64,000 nt of DNA from Vreelandella songnenensis (GCF_003002925.1 NZ_PVTK01000001.1:310001-374000), one strand, 5' to 3'; numbered from the stretch's first letter, positions 44,143-54,314 are shown. Program-made: numbers and translations. Notes: generated from the letters alone by a model not told the origin.

Positions 44143-45078
44143 TTAAAACAAGATCAAACGTTTAAATGTAAACAAATGACCAAGTTGCATTTCAAAACGA
44201 TTGCTTTCATCAAAACTTAAAAGCTCATGCTGCGCAATAGCACTCCCTAGAGCAGATGACTGTTCATAAAACTCTCTAGCCTGATCAGCACTTCCTTTCA
44301 ATGAAAACAACCTGGCCATTTCTAGATGGAAGTTAGCATTTTCCTTATCCAACTCTAAAGCTTTAGATATAGCTGCCTCAGCCAAATCCAGCTCACTATT
44401 TTTCACAAAACACAAATAAGACTTAAACAAACACTTAGACTTAGAGCTATCCATCTCAAAAAGAATTTTGAAATATTTAGACGCTTTAGAATAATTTAAC
44501 AAATTTCACAAACTATCTGCATAGCAATAAACCCACTGGGGTCTGAAAGATTCAATACTAAAGCGTTCAAATAACTCCTCAAAGACTTTAGCGCAAGCCG
44601 ACCAATTCTTCTGTTTATAATGCACAGATGCTAATTGTGCATTTATAAGAAGACTCTGGCTCAACGAGGATGCCTGTTCAATACAAATCAGAGCAGACTT
44701 ATAGTCTCTCAGTTTTTCGTGGCACTGAGAAAGTCTATAAAAAATTGTTTTTTTATTTTGATAAGATGCCAAAGCTTTTTCATAACAATCAATTGCTTGA
44801 CTATACTCACCTAAGCTTTGCTTGCACTCGCCTGAATGAAACAACCAAAGGCCAATAGAGCTTGTATTATTCATGCTCAAAAACAATGAGATTAGCCTCA
44901 ATGCAGAGCTGTAATCCTGTATTTTTTTGAGGGAAATAACCCATTGGACTTTGTTTTTTTCAGGGAGTTGACACCCTTTTTGGCTAAGCTCATCATACAA
45001 CGGCGCCACTACAGCCCATTCCCTATTAATGTATGCCTCTTGAGCGTTGCTAATTATAATTTTATTTAATTTTTTCAT
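44143..45078 (-). pseudogene. TPR-repeat protein split by an in-frame TGA
   Basis: A tetratricopeptide protein of about 311 codons. From ATG 45078 the frame runs 190 codons with recognisable TPR units (GEYSQAIDCYEKALASY, RDYKSALICIEQASSL, KNWSACAKVFEELFERF), stops at TGA (44508-44506) after YADSL, and continues in the same frame (NLLNYSKASKYFKILFEMD, then SELDLAEAAISKALELD and GSADQAREFYEQSSAL) to 44143. The second part has only a TTG start at 44502 with no ribosome-binding site. The TPR periodicity runs straight through the stop. Either a nonsense mutation or a sequencing error. ATG 45078 overlaps the stop of the SGNH-like gene (ATGA). A protein-interaction role in the capsule machinery is likely for the intact form. 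Confidence 0.8.
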
Positions 45079-45860
45079 AAAATTTTATTTTTTAAAGCCA
45101 TTTTAAAATTAATATTTTCCAAAATGCGTCCAGCAACATAAGAATAAAATGCGGCTTTAAAATGCTGTTTCTGATGTGTTTGCAGTTGCTTAGGAACCAT
45201 TAGTGATGGTAAAACCAGATCAGAACCCAAACCTACAGAAAGCTTCTCAAACTCTTTAGTTATTTTAACTCTAGTAGGATTTTCAAAATACGTGTTAAAG
45301 GGGAAATTTAGAAACACAACAAATGCATTCGGGTTCTTTCTCTTCACATAATTAACAATTAAGTTAAAATTTTTGAAAGAAGCATTTGCAGTTAAGAGCT
45401 CAGTAACATGATCAAGACTTACATGGCCTGGCTCTATTAAATAACTCTTGACCAGTGGATCACGTGAATTAAAGAAAACAACGTTATCATTATTTGCAAA
45501 CAATTTCGCAGAGACATCCATGTAGTTGTCAATAATAATGAGGTCTGTGTTTTCAATACACTGAAAAAAATTTTTACCCGAAGATAGTCTATGCGCACCA
45601 GAGCTATGAGATGTCTGATTTTTTATTATGTTAACTACACTAGAGTCTGGATCAATTTTGCGGGATTCATCTGACGAATCACTTAAAAGCTGTATTAATT
45701 GATCATAAAAATCATCCGTATACTTGTTATTGAAATACTTATCAACGAAAAAATCACTCCTATTGTGGTATGTGCAACTTACAAGCCTACTATTAGTAAG
45801 CATAGCAAAATGATTTGCTACGTATCTTGCATAACAAGATCCGAAAGTAGTAATTTGCAT
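45075..45860 (-). CDS. SGNH/GSCFA-like hydrolase, possible capsule esterase or acyltransferase
   Basis: A 261-residue protein opening QITTFGSCYARYVANHF. The G-S-C at residues 7-9 resembles the GDS/GSC nucleophile block of GSCFA and related SGNH proteins, which place Ser after Gly at the end of the first strand. LIIIDNYMD, FVVFLNFPFN and a late His-containing helix (HQKQHFKAAFYSYVAG) fit the same fold. Such proteins often remove or add O-acetyl groups on polysaccharides, which would agree with two hexapeptide acetyltransferases in the same operon. No signal peptide, so cytoplasmic. The family assignment rests on a short motif and fold-like spacing. Confidence 0.6.
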   Translation of the reverse strand: MQITTFGSCYARYVANHFAMLTNSRLVSCTYHNRSDFFVDKYFNNKYTDDFYDQLIQLLSDSSDESRKIDPDSSVVNIIKNQTSHSSGAHRLSSGKNFFQCIENTDLIIIDNYMDVSAKLFANNDNVVFFNSRDPLVKSYLIEPGHVSLDHVTELLTANASFKNFNLIVNYVKRKNPNAFVVFLNFPFNTYFENPTRVKITKEFEKLSVGLGSDLVLPSLMVPKQLQTHQKQHFKAAFYSYVAGRILENINFKMALKNKIL

Positions 45861-45869
45861 AAATACACC

Positions 45870-46550
45870 CTATTTTACTTTAATAGAATTCTGAGCTGTA
45901 AGTTGATAAACTGACGGCGAAAGAACTTCTATTCGACCATCTTTCAGATAGCTTCTGATCTCATCAATGCAGCTAAGAACATCATTTACATCTAATTTTA
46001 TTTTTCCTGAAGACAAATCGTATTGCCACCACTTAAGCGTACAGAGACTTTTTATCGTTTCTTCACAAAATCTATATCTTATTAATTTGGCTGGAACGCC
46101 ACCAAATATTGCGTAAGGTGGAATATCAGTGACAACGACAGCACCGGCAGCCACCACTGCACCATCGCCAACTACCACTCCCCTCTTAATAGTTACATTC
46201 CTACCAATCCAAACATCGTTGCCAATAGTGGTTTCAGAATGATTTTCTTGAAAAATATTCCCCCTCTTCCATCCCTGAAATTCTTGAGAATTTTTAAAGG
46301 GGCCATTATTTGAAAAAGCAAATAAGTGTGTCGAAAGCCGATCTAATGGATGATTCGTAGGTGCAATAACAACATTGGCCGCAATTGAGCAGAAACGGCC
46401 AATTTGTGTACCTCCATATAGCTCTGATTGTGATCCTATGTATGACATATAGCCAATCGCACACTTTCCTTTTACGACAGCAGCAATGCTACTGGGCGAT
46501 TCCGCCATTAATTCACCACGAATATGAGCTGGCTTATATTTTATATCCAT
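45870..46550 (-). CDS. Hexapeptide-repeat acetyltransferase (CatB/Vat-like)
   Basis: A 226-residue left-handed beta-helix acetyltransferase of the xenobiotic/CatB type. [37 protein letters not shown] (key: [14 protein letters not shown] with catalytic His) is followed by [53 protein letters not shown] (key: [18 protein letters not shown]). These hallmarks are strong. The start ATG overlaps the polymerase stop (TAATG). The likely role is O-acetylation of a capsule sugar. The C-terminal 60 residues are helical and family-typical. Confidence 0.92.
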   Translation of the reverse strand: MDIKYKPAHIRGELMAESPSSIAAVVKGKCAIGYMSYIGSQSELYGGTQIGRFCSIAANVVIAPTNHPLDRLSTHLFAFSNNGPFKNSQEFQGWKRGNIFQENHSETTIGNDVWIGRNVTIKRGVVVGDGAVVAAGAVVVTDIPPYAIFGGVPAKLIRYRFCEETIKSLCTLKWWQYDLSSGKIKLDVNDVLSCIDEIRSYLKDGRIEVLSPSVYQLTAQNSIKVK

Positions 46551-49500
46551 TATTTTCCTTTCATATTGGCGATATAGTTCACTAGATCTTCAAGTTCGCA
46601 AACGCTTTGACTCACTGGATCGTAATATTTGCTGAGGTATAGGTAAGAAAAGTAAAAAATCTCTTCCAATGAACGAGAATTGTCACGTCTAGAAACAGTA
46701 GTTTTATCTTCTGTAATGCCCCAACCAGAATAAAAAGGAACTCCATAGCAGGTAACTTTTTTTCCAGCCAAAAGAGCTTCAAAGCCCATTCCGGAAGTCC
46801 CCACATAAACTTCATCAACAATATCAAACAGTGCGTATGGGTTTATATCGTAGTTGACACAAAAGATATTATCTACATGTTGCGAAAAGGCCAACTTCTC
46901 ATCGCTAAAGTAGCTTGACTTACCACCTTTTATTGCATCAGGGTGTTGCTTAATAATTATATCTGCTTTCGGATGTTTTATAATTGCATCTTTAAGCATT
47001 TTATCAAACGACTGCTCACTAGCCAGTCCAGACTCTACAGACTGATCACCGAATCGTTGATCCAATAATAATATTTTATAATTCCCCGGCTTTCCAATAT
47101 TCAGTGGAATATCTGGGGCATGATTGTATTTAGAAACTCTCGCATTAACTATTTGTTGAATTGCACTCTTGGCTCTGTGCAACTCTTCTTGGTTTAAAAC
47201 AATGTTGGAATTTAACAACTTCTCTAACCTTGACGGCTTTGTAGCATCATAGTAAGAAGTTAGATCATCTATAATTATAGATAAAGCAGGCTCTCCAGAA
47301 AGTCCAATATCAAGAGAGCGGATAAAACCATCTTCCAGGATTATAATTGGTTTACCCAATGCTCTAGCAAGCATTCTCTGGCTTGATTTACCTTCATTAT
47401 TGCCAATACCCCATTGGAAATATGCTTCAGTAGACGAAAGCTCATTTGCTGATTCTAGACCAGCGCTACTATTGATTTTCAACCGAGCATTCAGCATTTC
47501 GAGCACGTGCTTTTGAACACCACTCCAAACTTTTAGGTTGCTTGGAATAGCCATAATATCAATTCTCTGATTACTTAGTATCTTAGCAAAAGGAGATGCT
47601 ATTGGTTTGACAACAGTCTCTTTAGATGCAAGCTTGCTAAGTTGATTAGTTATACGGCTTGCAGCTAAGCCATCAAACTCGCCAACACCAAACATGTCAG
47701 ATGCCCAATTAAAACCTTTTTCAGGTATCAAATATGAGCCATTATCTATACTAACAACCTGGTCTTCGATAGACTTTATATCTGTGGCAAAGGGGATACC
47801 TACCTTTTTCCATATCTGGTCAAAATCCACATATTTAATCGAAAAAGAGGGAGTTTTTGCTAAAACCGCTTCAAATAGCATTGTACTGTTTACTGAAGTA
47901 ACTATATCTACATGATGAATTGTTTCTTCTGCATTTACAAAATAGCAATCAGCATCATCAATCGCAGCATCCTCTGACCTCGTTAACTTTTCCACTAAAT
48001 CTTCACCAAGAATATTATCTTTGGAAGGTGGTAAACGTACCAAAAGCTGGTGGTTATGCTTTATACATATTTCGAACAAATCTTCGACAGCCTTCCTTTG
48101 TGAATCACGTGCTTTATTGACATCAAACTGTGAATCTAATGGCTGAGATGCAAACAAAGCAATTTTTCTATTCGGGTCAAGCCCAAATAACTGGCAATAT
48201 TGCTCTCTTGATAACATCGGAAGATAGTTTTTATAAGCATCAAACTTTGGCGCTCCTACTTTTATAAATCTATCTTCTGGATACCCTCTTTCAATAAAAA
48301 TGTCCTTTTGCAGCTGCCCCCAACCTAGAATAAGATCCACAGATGGAAGCATAGCATGTGTTTTAGGACACCAATAGTACTTATTTCTATCAGCAAAGAC
48401 CGATTCATGTGGAATTAAGATTGTTCTTATGTCCAATTCTTTACAGACAGAAACGATAATCCTCATGACAGGTGACCAGTCAAATGTAAATATAAATGCT
48501 GAAACCTTTCCCTTTAGAGGTATTAGCTTTTTCGCAACCATTTTTCGATAAAGAATAGGATTATTCAGTGCAAATCTTAGAATATCCCTTCTATATTCTC
48601 CGGGCTCGCTCCCCCTTACAAGATCGAATGGAACTATATCATAAGCTTCATCATTCTTTATTTTACTAATCAGCGTGTTTCCATGTTCAGGAATCCATGG
48701 CATATACAAAAATATAGGTTTTTTTATTAGCCCACTTTCAGTAAACTCATGACTGATAGGATTATACCAAGCTGGCACCTCTACTTTCTTGCTATTTTTA
48801 AGCGACGGCTTTTTAGGAACAACATCACTTACTTCTTTTTTGGAAGCTTGTTTTTTATCTACCAACTGTTTTACTGGCTTTGCGAGCAATCTAACTACGT
48901 CTTTAAACTCTAAAACGCGACCATCTTCTATGCCATAATAAGAAGGGTAAATGAGATATGATACAGCAAAAATCTCTTCTAATTTTAAAGTTCGTTTTCG
49001 ACGCGTATTAGATTGTCTGTCATCAGTTAGCCCCCACCCCGAATAGAAAGGGCAACCTAAAGTTGTAACTTTAATACCCCGCAATAAAGCCTCGAACCCA
49101 CCCAACGATGTAATAGTGTAGACATGATCTACAGTTTCAAAAGAGTTTGCTAAAGGAATATCTTTAGTCAGAACTAAAGAAACATCTTCAACGTCTGATG
49201 GATCTGACTGATAAGGCCGGTGACCGTTCATTACATCGGGATGCGGTTTGTAGATCACTTGAGCATCTGGATTCTCTTTTACCGCTAACCGTACCATATC
49301 GTTATTGGTAAGCTTTTTCTCACACCCATACTGAATAGAAGCATCGTCTTCTACTTGTCCTAAAACCAGAATACGCTTTTTGGTCTTGGGCCCATATATT
49401 TTTTCGATATTGACGGATTGACTATTATTGTACTTGCTTACTCCTGTTTCGAGTAGCAGTTTGATGCCTTCTTTGGCCTGATCTAATAACTCCGCCTTAC

Positions 49501-49960
49501 TTGTAAAATCGAAATTATTAAGCAAGTCTTCAAGATCTGAGGGACGCGTTGCGTCAAAATAAGGTGTTTTACTGTCCAAGCACAACGACATGGGCGGTGC
49601 TTTGGTGGCGCCTAGTTGTACGGAGCGCACGAACCCATCTTCTACAAACTTTGTTGATACTTTTTCTTCTCTCAAAAATTCCAATATATATTCCGGCGCT
49701 TTGAAGCCCCATATAAATACTTGGCATGACTCTTTTAGCGAGAGAATTTTCTTGCGGTACTGTGAGTTGAATTGGCTTTTCTTAATATCTTTAGGTAGAA
49801 AGATCAAATCATATTCTGAAAAGTACATGCGTAGGTAGGTTTTCCACGTACTGAAACCTACTACAAAAATCTTGGGCTTTCCTTCTTTCATTTTTTTATT
49901 CTTGGCAGCATCTTCAAAAAACATGACGGGATGTTTAAAAAACTTTGTCAGCTTACTCAA
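46550..49960 (-). CDS. Three-module capsule polymerase with two KpsC-like Kdo-transferase modules
   Basis: An 1136-residue protein with three glycosyltransferase-like units. Unit 1 (about 30-365) is KpsC-like: [56 protein letters not shown]. Unit 2 (about 405-770) is different and resembles CDP-glycerol transferase/capsule synthase folds: [60 protein letters not shown]. Unit 3 (about 800-1130) is again KpsC-like: [58 protein letters not shown]. KpsC-type modules are beta-Kdo transferases, so the capsule repeat probably contains beta-Kdo, with unit 2 adding the partner sugar or glycerol phosphate. AT-rich DNA. It is the first gene of the variable segment after kpsT. Confidence 0.88.
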   Translation of the reverse strand: MSKLTKFFKHPVMFFEDAAKNKKMKEGKPKIFVVGFSTWKTYLRMYFSEYDLIFLPKDIKKSQFNSQYRKKILSLKESCQVFIWGFKAPEYILEFLREEKVSTKFVEDGFVRSVQLGATKAPPMSLCLDSKTPYFDATRPSDLEDLLNNFDFTSKAELLDQAKEGIKLLLETGVSKYNNSQSVNIEKIYGPKTKKRILVLGQVEDDASIQYGCEKKLTNNDMVRLAVKENPDAQVIYKPHPDVMNGHRPYQSDPSDVEDVSLVLTKDIPLANSFETVDHVYTITSLGGFEALLRGIKVTTLGCPFYSGWGLTDDRQSNTRRKRTLKLEEIFAVSYLIYPSYYGIEDGRVLEFKDVVRLLAKPVKQLVDKKQASKKEVSDVVPKKPSLKNSKKVEVPAWYNPISHEFTESGLIKKPIFLYMPWIPEHGNTLISKIKNDEAYDIVPFDLVRGSEPGEYRRDILRFALNNPILYRKMVAKKLIPLKGKVSAFIFTFDWSPVMRIIVSVCKELDIRTILIPHESVFADRNKYYWCPKTHAMLPSVDLILGWGQLQKDIFIERGYPEDRFIKVGAPKFDAYKNYLPMLSREQYCQLFGLDPNRKIALFASQPLDSQFDVNKARDSQRKAVEDLFEICIKHNHQLLVRLPPSKDNILGEDLVEKLTRSEDAAIDDADCYFVNAEETIHHVDIVTSVNSTMLFEAVLAKTPSFSIKYVDFDQIWKKVGIPFATDIKSIEDQVVSIDNGSYLIPEKGFNWASDMFGVGEFDGLAASRITNQLSKLASKETVVKPIASPFAKILSNQRIDIMAIPSNLKVWSGVQKHVLEMLNARLKINSSAGLESANELSSTEAYFQWGIGNNEGKSSQRMLARALGKPIIILEDGFIRSLDIGLSGEPALSIIIDDLTSYYDATKPSRLEKLLNSNIVLNQEELHRAKSAIQQIVNARVSKYNHAPDIPLNIGKPGNYKILLLDQRFGDQSVESGLASEQSFDKMLKDAIIKHPKADIIIKQHPDAIKGGKSSYFSDEKLAFSQHVDNIFCVNYDINPYALFDIVDEVYVGTSGMGFEALLAGKKVTCYGVPFYSGWGITEDKTTVSRRDNSRSLEEIFYFSYLYLSKYYDPVSQSVCELEDLVNYIANMKGK

Positions 49961-49977
49961 TTTTCCACCTACTATAT

Positions 49978-50787
49978 TTAATCAAAATATGAATCACGAA
50001 GGGCTGCGTACTGGTCACGCAGCTTCTGATATTCTGTTCGTGCTAGTTCCATTTCTTTTTTCGCCGCTAACACATCTTGTTCGTTAGCATTGTCACTCGC
50101 TCCTTGAGTATCTTTCGTTTCTTGATCTGCCAAGCTGTCATGGTATTCCTTAATCGCATCATCAACATTGTCGTACCAGACCGCATTGCCGTGATCGATC
50201 CATATGCCTGCATCACATAGCTCGCGGAGTATGCCTTCGCTATGCGACACGATAATAATGCTAGCCTTGCCTACCTTCTCTTTGAAAGCAGACGTAGCTT
50301 TTTTACGAAAGCGCAGATCACCTACCGAAGTTGCTTCATCGGAAATATAGACATCAAAATCAAAGGCCAGAGATAAACCAAAGGATAGCCGCGAACGCAT
50401 GCCCGATGAATAGGTACGCACGGGCTCGTCAAAGGCACTGCCTATTTCCGCAAAATCCTGTACGAACCGAATGACTCGCTGAACCTCTTCGATATCACTT
50501 CCTTGCGCCCTTGCCACAAATTTGACGTTCTGCCGCCCCGTCATATTGTTTTGCATGCCGCCCGATAGTCCCACCGGCCAAGATACACGGCTGTGGCGTA
50601 TTACCTCTCCCCTATCGGGCGTGTCCATGCCAGCGATAAGGCGCAACAGGGTGGATTTACCTGCGCCGTTGGGGCCAATCAATCCTACGCTTACCCCGGT
50701 GGGAATCGTCAGGTTGATGTCCTTGAGTACCCAGTCGCTGCCGTGGTGGTTGTGGTAGCGCTTGTAGAGGTGCTTGATTTCGATCAT
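49978..50787 (-). CDS. kpsT: Capsule ABC exporter ATPase
   Basis: A 269-residue ABC ATPase: MIEIKHLYKRYHNHHG start, Walker A GPNGAGKST, signature YSSGMRSRL, Walker B VYISDEATSVGD, and VSHSEGILRELCD (switch His). These match KpsT and other group 2/3 capsule exporters. Residues about 225-269 form an extra charged helix (KKEMELARTEYQKLRDQY) absent from short KpsT proteins, which may bind a partner. ATG 50787 matches the family; the frame extends 11 codons further up. Pairs with KpsM encoded at 53381. Unusually, kpsM and kpsT are separated by kpsE and the beta-CASP gene. Confidence 0.95.
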   Translation of the reverse strand: MIEIKHLYKRYHNHHGSDWVLKDINLTIPTGVSVGLIGPNGAGKSTLLRLIAGMDTPDRGEVIRHSRVSWPVGLSGGMQNNMTGRQNVKFVARAQGSDIEEVQRVIRFVQDFAEIGSAFDEPVRTYSSGMRSRLSFGLSLAFDFDVYISDEATSVGDLRFRKKATSAFKEKVGKASIIIVSHSEGILRELCDAGIWIDHGNAVWYDNVDDAIKEYHDSLADQETKDTQGASDNANEQDVLAAKKEMELARTEYQKLRDQYAALRDSYFD

Positions 50788-50820
50788 TGGTTTTTTCGAT
50801 GACGGGTAAAGGATAAGCAC

Positions 50821-52209
50821 TTAACTTTTTACCGTCACGCTCCTGCCTTTGCGCTTATAGAGGTTTTCAAGCTCATGCTTTAACGTTTCTCGGGCGGTTT
50901 GGTCACCGTGCACCAGGCGGATGATGCTGGGCCAATGGCGCATGCGTTTTACGAAGTTGAGCAGGTCTTTTTGATCCGCGTGGGCGGAGTAACCGCTGAT
51001 GCTGGTAACCCCGGCCTTGATATCGATACGCTGGCCGTCCAGTTCTACCCAACCGCCCTGCGGGCCGTATTGCTGTATAGCGCGGCCTGGTGTTCCGGCG
51101 CCTTGGTAGCCTACGAACAATACCTGGTGGCGGGCATCATTCAGCATGGCTTTCAGGTAGTTCATGATGCGCCCGCCGGCACACATGCCGCTGGCGGCAA
51201 TGACTACGGCGGGCCTGCCGTTGTTGGCCAGGTACTCGACGGTTTGCTCGTGTTCGGTGTGGCTTTCCACGGTGTGGAGGCTGGCAAAATTCAGTGGGTG
51301 GCGGCCTTTTTTCAGGCGGCTTTGGGCTTCTTTATCCCAGTAGGGTTTTAGCTCGCGGTATACCTTGGTGAAGCGGGCCGCCAACGGTGAATCGACGATG
51401 ATTTCAAGCTTTTTCCACTGGCTGCCTTTGGCATCGTGAATGATGCCTTCCAGCTCATAGAGCAGTTCCTGGGTGCGGCCGATGCTGAAGGCCGGCACCA
51501 TTACCGTGCCGCCGTTCGTCAGCGCTTGTTCGATGGCTCGCTTGAGTACGGCACGGCGCTGGCGGCGGTCCGGGTGGGTGCGGTTGCCGTAGGTGCTTTC
51601 GAGTACCAACTGGTGGCAGCCGCTGGACGATTTGGGCGCGGGTAGCAATGGCGCGTGCGGTGCCCCCAAGTCGCCCGAGAATACAATGCGCTGTTTTTCG
51701 CCGCCATCAGCGCTCTGGTAGGCTACCTCTACGTAGCTTGAGCCTAAAATGTGCCCTGCCCGCTTAAGTTTTATGCGTGCGGTGCCGATAGTGTTATAAG
51801 CAACGCGGTGCCACTTGCCGTAAGGCACGCTGACGATCTGCTGTTTTAGCTGTTCCTGAAAGCGTTCGATCAATTGGGCGTTGCGGGTAAAGCCGATCTT
51901 GAGCGCGTCTTCGATCACCAGTGGCAGCAGCTTGACGGAGGGCTCCGAGCAGATGATAGGGCCTTTGAAGCCTGCGGCCAGCAGGTACGGTAACCGCCCT
52001 ACGTGATCAAGATGCACGTGGGTGATAACGAGTGCCTGAACGGTGCTGATATCGAACTCGATTTTCAGCTGTTCAAACGTGTCTTCAGGGGCGTCTTCGC
52101 CCTGGAATAAACCGCAATCAATCAGTAACGAGTGCTCGTTGTTCAATATCAATTGGTGGCAGCTGCCGGTTACCCCGGTGGCACCGCCGTGGTGAATGAT
52201 ATCGAGCAT
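50821..52209 (-). CDS. Beta-CASP metallo-beta-lactamase protein (RNase/exonuclease-like)
   Basis: A 462-residue MBL-fold hydrolase of the beta-CASP group. It shows GSCHQLIL, THVHLDHVGRLPYL (the H-x-H-x-D-H zinc motif), FSGDLGAPHAPLL, VLESTYGNRTH, the beta-CASP region (GGTVMVPAFSIGRTQELLYELE and VIAASGMCAGGRIMNYL, landmarks), and SGYSAHADQKDLLNFV, the RMMBL domain with the last His. Relatives act on RNA (CPSF-73-like, YsgF-type), and the set of metal ligands is intact. It lies between kpsE and kpsT in the export operon, where such a protein is not expected. It might process the long capsule mRNA or act on a phosphodiester in the polymer; neither is shown. Confidence 0.92.
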   Translation of the reverse strand: MLDIIHHGGATGVTGSCHQLILNNEHSLLIDCGLFQGEDAPEDTFEQLKIEFDISTVQALVITHVHLDHVGRLPYLLAAGFKGPIICSEPSVKLLPLVIEDALKIGFTRNAQLIERFQEQLKQQIVSVPYGKWHRVAYNTIGTARIKLKRAGHILGSSYVEVAYQSADGGEKQRIVFSGDLGAPHAPLLPAPKSSSGCHQLVLESTYGNRTHPDRRQRRAVLKRAIEQALTNGGTVMVPAFSIGRTQELLYELEGIIHDAKGSQWKKLEIIVDSPLAARFTKVYRELKPYWDKEAQSRLKKGRHPLNFASLHTVESHTEHEQTVEYLANNGRPAVVIAASGMCAGGRIMNYLKAMLNDARHQVLFVGYQGAGTPGRAIQQYGPQGGWVELDGQRIDIKAGVTSISGYSAHADQKDLLNFVKRMRHWPSIIRLVHGDQTARETLKHELENLYKRKGRSVTVKS

Positions 52210-52279
52210 ACCGCTCTCCGGTTTTAGTTCGTTTGAATGTCTTCAGTCGGGTGGCGAATTAGCCCTTACCATTTTCCGA

Positions 52280-53377
52280 TCAATCGCGGTGATCCTTAAT
52301 GATCATGATGATCATGCTGAGGATAAAAGCCAGAAAGATGGTGATAATGGCGAAAACCGTGCTGTTATAGAGCCGGTTGGGTTCGGTTGGGTATTCCGGC
52401 ATCAGCGGGCTTTGCAGCACGCTTACCTGCTTGAGCTGGCGAGCCGCTTCCAGGCGGGTATTTTCAAGGGCGGCAAGCGCGCTTGAGTAGGTTTCCTGAG
52501 CAAACTGCGCTTGCAATTCCAATGTTTCGTATTCAGCGGAAACGCTATTGAGTGAATCCCCAGATGCTTGCGCGATGCGGTCTCGCTGCTCAACGATCTG
52601 GTCCCGCAGTGCTGATATATTGCGCTCTACCTGACGCAGTTCTGGCGATTGCTGGCTTTGGAAGCTGGAAAGCGCGCTTCGTTGGGCCTGCAGGCGGGCC
52701 AGGTCAGCTTCAAGCGTTGCTACTACCTGATTGATGCTGGCGACTGTATCAGTAGGCGATACCAGCCCGTACTCATTCTGGTACTCCAGAAGTGCTTGAC
52801 GGGTTTCCGTGAAGCGCTCGTCCAGGCGCACCATCTGCCGTTCCAGAAAATGTACCTGCTCATCCGCCAGGCGGTGGCCCATTTCGTTCATGTGGTTTTC
52901 GCCCGCTTGCAGCAGTAGCGAGGTCATTTCATGGGCAAACTCGGGCGTATAGGCTTGCACCTGGATATTCAGTACGCCTGCGTACTCATCAAGCTCGACC
53001 TCTACACGGCGCAGGTAGTATTTGTGCAACTCTTCGATGGGCACATTAGCGTTACGCAGCTTGGCAAAAAAATCGCCGTGTTCATTGTAGTGCTGGCGAA
53101 GACCCAACTGCTTATCCAGAAGCCGCAGCATATCAACCGACAAAAGGTGTTCGCGAAGCAAAAGCAAATCCGCTGTATTGCCAGCACCCCCTCCCATTAG
53201 TGACGATAGGCTCAACTCGGGGGTAGCTACTTGCGGGCTTTCGAGTACAACGGTTGCTCGTGAGACATAGCGCTCCTGCGCCCATACGAACCAATAAAAA
53301 CTCACAAGCAGGATGGCGATCAAGGCGACTGCCCATTGGGGCGATCTTTTAACAAACCGGGTGATTGAGCCTTGCAT
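52280..53377 (-). CDS. kpsE: Capsule export inner-membrane PCP-3 protein
   Basis: A 365-residue polysaccharide copolymerase (KpsE; E. coli 382). Transmembrane helices lie at about residues 16-34 and 335-357, with a long periplasmic coiled-coil domain between them (MVRLDERFTETRQALLEYQNEYGLVSP and SALSSFQSQQSPELRQVERNISALRDQI as landmarks). The segment LQSPLMPEYPTEPNRLYN before the second helix is the usual PCP motif. It connects KpsMT to the KpsD outer-membrane channel. Only three bases separate it from kpsM, so they are co-translated. Confidence 0.94.
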   Translation of the reverse strand: MQGSITRFVKRSPQWAVALIAILLVSFYWFVWAQERYVSRATVVLESPQVATPELSLSSLMGGGAGNTADLLLLREHLLSVDMLRLLDKQLGLRQHYNEHGDFFAKLRNANVPIEELHKYYLRRVEVELDEYAGVLNIQVQAYTPEFAHEMTSLLLQAGENHMNEMGHRLADEQVHFLERQMVRLDERFTETRQALLEYQNEYGLVSPTDTVASINQVVATLEADLARLQAQRSALSSFQSQQSPELRQVERNISALRDQIVEQRDRIAQASGDSLNSVSAEYETLELQAQFAQETYSSALAALENTRLEAARQLKQVSVLQSPLMPEYPTEPNRLYNSTVFAIITIFLAFILSMIIMIIKDHRD

Positions 53378-53380
53378 GGA

Positions 53381-54190
53381 TTATTTAGCCTTTAATCGAT
53401 CAACAAAACGTAAGTGCATCAGTAACCCCAGAGCATTCAGCGAAAGCGTAACCAGCCAGAAATAGAGCATGCTGGTACCGTGGATGACCTTATAGTTTTC
53501 GAAAAAACCAAGGCGTAGAGTTTCCAATGCGTGGGGAATGGGATTGAGCATTAAATACTCTAAAAGCCAGTGAGGCATTTGATTAAGCGGAAAAATCACA
53601 CCGGAGATAATCAGCAGGGGCAGCGAAAGCATACGGATTACGCGGCCTATTTCAGGCACTAGCGTTGCAGCAACCGAGGTAAACAGCCCAAGCCCTAGCC
53701 CCAGGCTCCACAGCGAAAGCCACGCCGCCATGGCGCGTATGGCGTTATCCGGGTACATCTCGAGCCCTAGCATCAAGCCGCCGGCGATGAACAGCAGGAA
53801 AACGAACGTACGCAGCATGCCTTCCAGAAAGTTGCGCACCAGCACCGGGTCTACCGGCTGTACCTGGCGATAGGCAAACAGCGCACTATTACCTTCTATC
53901 GCCCCCATGCCACGCAGCATGCCTTCACGAACGAGGAAAAATCCCATTAACCCCGTAATCATCCAAGGGATAAAGGGAGCATTGATAATGAGCCTGTCAC
54001 CGCTAATAAAGCTGCGAATGGCAACCATGATGCCAACCATTGCTACCGGTTCAAAAATCATCCAGAACCAACCCATGCGGTCGCTCATTGTGCGTGAGAT
54101 GGCTTCACGCATGAACATGGCGTACCACACGCTGCGAGTGACCTGCCAAGGGGAGCGGGCGCCGCGGGGTGCCGTTGGGTTATCGGCCAT
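53381..54190 (-). CDS. kpsM: Capsule ABC exporter permease
   Basis: A 269-residue ABC-2 type permease with six transmembrane helices and the KpsM start SPWQVTRSVWYAMFMREAISRTMSDRMGWFW (key: MREAISR, GWFW). ISGVIFPLNQMPHWLLEYLMLNPIPHALETLR (key: PLNQMPHWL, LNPIPHALE) near residue 200 is characteristic. It moves the lipid-linked polymer across the inner membrane with KpsT. ATG 54190 is the clear start. A partial repeat element (copy H) lies in the 124-base gap between it and kpsD. Confidence 0.95.
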   Translation of the reverse strand: MADNPTAPRGARSPWQVTRSVWYAMFMREAISRTMSDRMGWFWMIFEPVAMVGIMVAIRSFISGDRLIINAPFIPWMITGLMGFFLVREGMLRGMGAIEGNSALFAYRQVQPVDPVLVRNFLEGMLRTFVFLLFIAGGLMLGLEMYPDNAIRAMAAWLSLWSLGLGLGLFTSVAATLVPEIGRVIRMLSLPLLIISGVIFPLNQMPHWLLEYLMLNPIPHALETLRLGFFENYKVIHGTSMLYFWLVTLSLNALGLLMHLRFVDRLKAK

Positions 54191-54222
54191 TGGGGTTATC
54201 CTACGGTTTTGCTGCTGCAGAC

Positions 54223-54284
54223 TTGGGGCGGCTTACGCCGCCCACTCGCGGGTGCCTCGCTTTGCTCGTTACCACGCGCTACGG
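54223..54284 (-). repeat. REP/MITE-like element, copy H, short and inverted
   Basis: Read on the minus strand it starts CCGTAGCGCGTGGTAA and keeps only the left arm (GAGGCACCCGCG) and the GGCGGCGTAAGCCGCC hairpin. It is inserted in the kpsD-kpsM gap of the capsule operon, where the hairpin could affect mRNA decay or act as a weak terminator. Confidence 0.75.
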
Positions 54285-54314
54285 GGCACCGCGCTTACCA
54301 TTGACTATTCACGA

